A DNA stretch of 64,000 nucleotides from assembly GCF_001591165.1 (NCBI RefSeq), contig NZ_BCUG01000029.1:23206-87205 (forward strand). The letters run 5' to 3'. The position numbers and the translations under genes are program-made. Origin of the DNA: Thauera butanivorans NBRC 103042. Its GTDB lineage: Bacteria > Pseudomonadota > Gammaproteobacteria > Burkholderiales > Rhodocyclaceae. This document shows, piece after piece, positions 63,468 to 64,000 of the stretch. Positions within the stretch are counted from its first letter, which is position 1. Each line of letters starts with the position of its first letter. Under the pieces are notes generated by a model. The model was not told the DNA's origin. It worked only from the letters and a program-made list of their open reading frames with translations, and made no database searches.

Positions 63468-64000
63468 CGACTTCTTCCGTGGATGAAGGCGTCGGCACTT
63501 CCGCGCCGAAGCCCGAAACACGCAACTCGATGGAGAGCGGCAGCAGTGCCGAATCCGGCCCTGAAGCAGAAGACAGGATCACTGCGCGGTCGACCGTCAG
63601 CAGCGGCCGGTGATGGGCGAAGGCCGCCAGCAGCTGAACCAGCTCGGTTTCCGGTGCAGTCACTTTCAAGTCCACCGAGAATCGGGTCAGAGGCCCTTGT
63701 GCTTGAGGCTCGGCAGCCCGTAGTTCATTCAGCTCGACGCCGGCGCCACGGACCAGCTCATCCACGGCACTGAGGACTGCTGCGCCGTCCGTGCGCGACC
63801 GAAAAACCCACGCAGCAACCTCGTGCGACTGGCGTGCCAGTTCATCGGGTGCCAGTACATCGTTTGTGGCTACCAGCAGCCGCAGGCGCTGCAGTTCGAA
63901 ACGGGAGTCGTCCAGGCGCTCGATGGCAGCGGTGGTGAGCGTGTGCAGGGGACGGATCACAAGCGACCACGCCATGATCAGCGGGACGCAGCCCAACACG
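63457..64000 (-). CDS. GspM-like inner-membrane protein, 5' end outside window
   Basis: About 180 residues are visible, open to the window edge. A membrane segment at the start (PLIMAWSLVIRPL) is followed by a helical stretch (ERLDDSRFELQRLRLLVAT) and a ferredoxin-like domain (LTRFSVDLKVTAPETELVQL). This fits the GspM(b) family of type II secretion platform proteins. A GTG at 63999 could be a start, but the gene most likely continues upstream. Confidence 0.65.
   Translation of the reverse strand, partial: VLGCVPLIMAWSLVIRPLHTLTTAAIERLDDSRFELQRLRLLVATNDVLAPDELARQSHEVAAWVFRSRTDGAAVLSAVDELVRGAGVELNELRAAEPQAQGPLTRFSVDLKVTAPETELVQLLAAFAHHRPLLTVDRAVILSSASGPDSALLPLSIELRVSGFGAEVPTPSSTEEVDAE

Overview
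The window is a GC-rich (roughly two-thirds GC by eye), densely coded chromosomal segment of a betaproteobacterium. The leuC-entericidin-leuD-leuB-asd-fimV-truA-trpF-trpB-trpA-accD-folC run, the gyrA-serC-pheA-hisC-tyrA-aroA/cmk-rpsA-ihfB-lapA-lapB run and the exosortase H pair together suggest Rhodocyclales (Azoarcus/Thauera/Aromatoleum-like). That placement is inferred from gene order and protein style, not from a database search. No rRNA, CRISPR array, insertion sequence or prophage was seen.

Layout. 1-9135 (+): 3' end of ilvB, ilvN, aroC, an HcaT-like MFS transporter, a lipoprotein-like M48 protease, then leuC, an entericidin lipoprotein, leuD, leuB and asd, closed by an intrinsic terminator. 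9136-22870 (+): fimV with its own terminator, then an EcfT-like membrane protein, truA, trpF, trpB, trpA, accD, folC, a DedD-like SPOR protein, cvpA, purF and metZ, many overlapping by a few bases. 23005-26070 (-): ppiA, ppiB, lpxH, exosortase H and its partner membrane protein. 26290-27675 (+): cysS, ending in a bidirectional terminator shared with dnaJ. 27788-31633 (-): grpE, dnaK and dnaJ, with heat-shock (sigma-32) promoters readable upstream of both grpE and dnaK. 31909-32355 (+): azurin.

32657-43776 (+): gyrA, then serC-pheA-hisC-tyrA-aroA/cmk (serine and aromatic amino acid synthesis, with EPSP synthase fused to CMP kinase), rpsA and ihfB. 43942-49953 (+): an envelope block of lapA-lapB (LPS assembly), cysM, ydbH-ynbE-ydbL (putative inter-membrane lipid bridge) and a DEDDy exonuclease. 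50026-58202 (+): a GlsB-type small membrane protein, tRNA-Val(GAC), thrS-infC-rpmI-rplT, pheS-pheT-ihfA, a MerR regulator and tRNA-Pro(GGG). infC begins with ATC. From 58252 the sequence changes character: an AT-rich leader and a Fic-domain gene sit next to tRNA-Pro, followed on the minus strand by part of a type II secretion-like operon (GspM-like, GspC/N-like, lipoprotein secretin GspD, GspK-like) that runs off the window end.

Most of the window is conserved housekeeping. The parts most worth following are the exosortase H pair (its substrates must lie elsewhere), the two copies of a nested palindromic repeat, palindromes lying on the -35 boxes of both tRNA promoters, the entericidin inside the leucine operon, the possible leaderless lapA transcript, and the Fic/type II secretion segment.
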